Assembly: GCA_030770535.1 (NCBI GenBank)
Contig: JASVEC010000279.1
Location: 1 to 18,701, forward strand
DNA length: 18,701 nt
Reading direction: 5' to 3'
DNA from: Batkoa obscura
Taxonomy: Eukaryota; Entomophthoromycota; Entomophthoromycetes; Entomophthorales; Batkoaceae
Shown here: one piece after another, positions 17,903 to 18,701 of the stretch
How positions within the stretch are numbered: position 1 is the stretch's first letter
Layout of the letters: each line of letters opens with the position of its first letter
The notes under the pieces: model-generated
The model's database searches: none
The model's input: the letters and a program-made list of their open reading frames with translations, nothing else
Told to the model about the DNA's origin: nothing
Translations under genes and position numbers: made by a program

Positions 17903-18094
17903 TCAAGCTCCTCCGCCTATTCCAGTTCTTTTCTTAGAACGGTTAATTATATTAAAAGGGTATATAAGCATGCCTTTGTTATTACCAACAGGTCCTCTAA
18001 AAAAGTAGGTTGTATCAACTCCATTAAATTTCCTCTATGTGTTATCAAAACCTATTTTCTTATGGACGTTCCTTAGAGTTTTTTTATTCTTTTA
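17903..18094 (-). pseudogene. Coding remnant or single exon, family unknown
   Basis: A minus-strand frame, higher in GC than its surroundings, reads KKTLRNVHKKIGFDNT, a TAG, then RKFNGVDTTYFFRGPVG, NNKGMLIYPFNIINRSKK and RTGIGGGA, ending at a TGA (17903-17905). There is no ATG at the front. ACATAG just before AGGAAATTT could instead be a splice acceptor, which would make the last ~43 codons a terminal exon of a gene whose upstream part is not recognisable. The composition is convincingly protein-like. I do not recognise the family. Confidence 0.33.
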
Positions 18095-18701
18095 TAATTA
18101 TATGTTATTTATTTCATTCATATATGTATGTATTTGTTATGTTTACTAAAATATTAAAAATAATAATGAAATACTATATACTATTTATAAATCTCGTTTT
18201 ATTGGATATTGAAAAGATGTCTAATGATAAATATAAAAGCTAAAATGCTAAAAGGCATAATGCATGATTTATCTAACAGAGCTTTTTTTTTTTATTTAAT
18301 AACACTTGAGATATCTTAAAAACGTCTTTAGAAAGAAATTGGGTTTATAATATCTGTAGTTCATAATAAAACAATCAAAGGATTAATGATGTTGGATTGT
18401 AGCTATAAGGTTAAAATAGTAAAATATGTTTTAATCGTTAACTCATTGATTTTTTTTATACCAAATTAAGTTGACTAAATTAACTAAGTATAAAATAAGA
18501 ACAAAATATGTAAATATCTTACTATAAAAATTGAAAGTTAGCATATAAAAATACAAGTTATTGGCTATTAAATGTGTTATGATTGTAGTTTTGCAATGAT
18601 TTCCAGATTGTTTTCTGACTACAAGCCAAGGGCTTCAAAACAAAAAACTCATTTGAGTTATCAACCTAATCTTGATTAATAGTTAACAATTTTCATAGTA
18701 A
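18095..18701. other. Right edge with nothing recognised
   Basis: AT-rich sequence. The 68-codon plus-strand frame at 18037-18243 runs antisense to the coding remnant and is dominated by Tyr, Phe and Ile, so I do not call it. Confidence 0.4.

Noticed and set aside
18037-18243. 68-codon plus-strand frame rich in Tyr and Phe
   Set aside because: Antisense to the coding remnant at 17903-18094, and the composition is that of translated AT-rich DNA.
1-18701. CRISPR array, rRNA genes, telomeric repeats
   Set aside because: No regularly spaced repeats, no rRNA-like sequence and no telomere units seen; the context is eukaryotic.

Overview
The window looks like accessory DNA from a low-GC eukaryote, most likely a fungus. 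The base composition is strongly AT-rich. The introns are short (about 45-51 bp, one possibly 30 bp) with GT...AG ends. There is a fungal-type dienelactone hydrolase-like gene, a GST-like gene family, and a small secreted protein with a Kex2-type Lys-Arg site. I suspect an early-diverging, AT-rich lineage such as Entomophthoromycotina, but that is an inference. The standard genetic code fits: intact genes end in TAA, TAG and TGA.

Layout. 1-124: end of a ~475-bp dispersed repeat. 143-2600: a DNA transposon bounded by GGGG...CCCC termini and 4-bp ATAT direct repeats, carrying a decayed DDE-like transposase. 3171-4002: intact three-exon dienelactone hydrolase-like gene. 4098-5700: nested small elements, including a 98-bp MITE, a ~1.1-kb element with GGGTCAATT...AATTGACCC ends, and inside it a MITE with perfect 52-bp arms. 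6453-6794: small secreted cysteine-rich protein. 6990-8490: decayed coding sequence of unknown family. 9137-9407: two MITEs in opposite orientation. 9746-11905: two same-strand copies of the 475-bp repeat around very AT-rich DNA. 11943-12704: two more MITEs. 13175-17282, minus strand: three tandem GST-like copies, the middle one intact and the outer two decayed. 17903-18094: another coding remnant.

Only three genes look functional: the hydrolase, the secreted protein and the middle GST-like gene. The rest is mostly mobile DNA and gene debris. The most interesting system is the transposon at 143-2600 with its six MITEs. They share GGGG-type termini, about 45 bp of terminal sequence and a 4-bp ATAT/ATTT target duplication, so the MITEs are probably non-autonomous relatives of this element. 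I cannot assign its transposase to a named superfamily.
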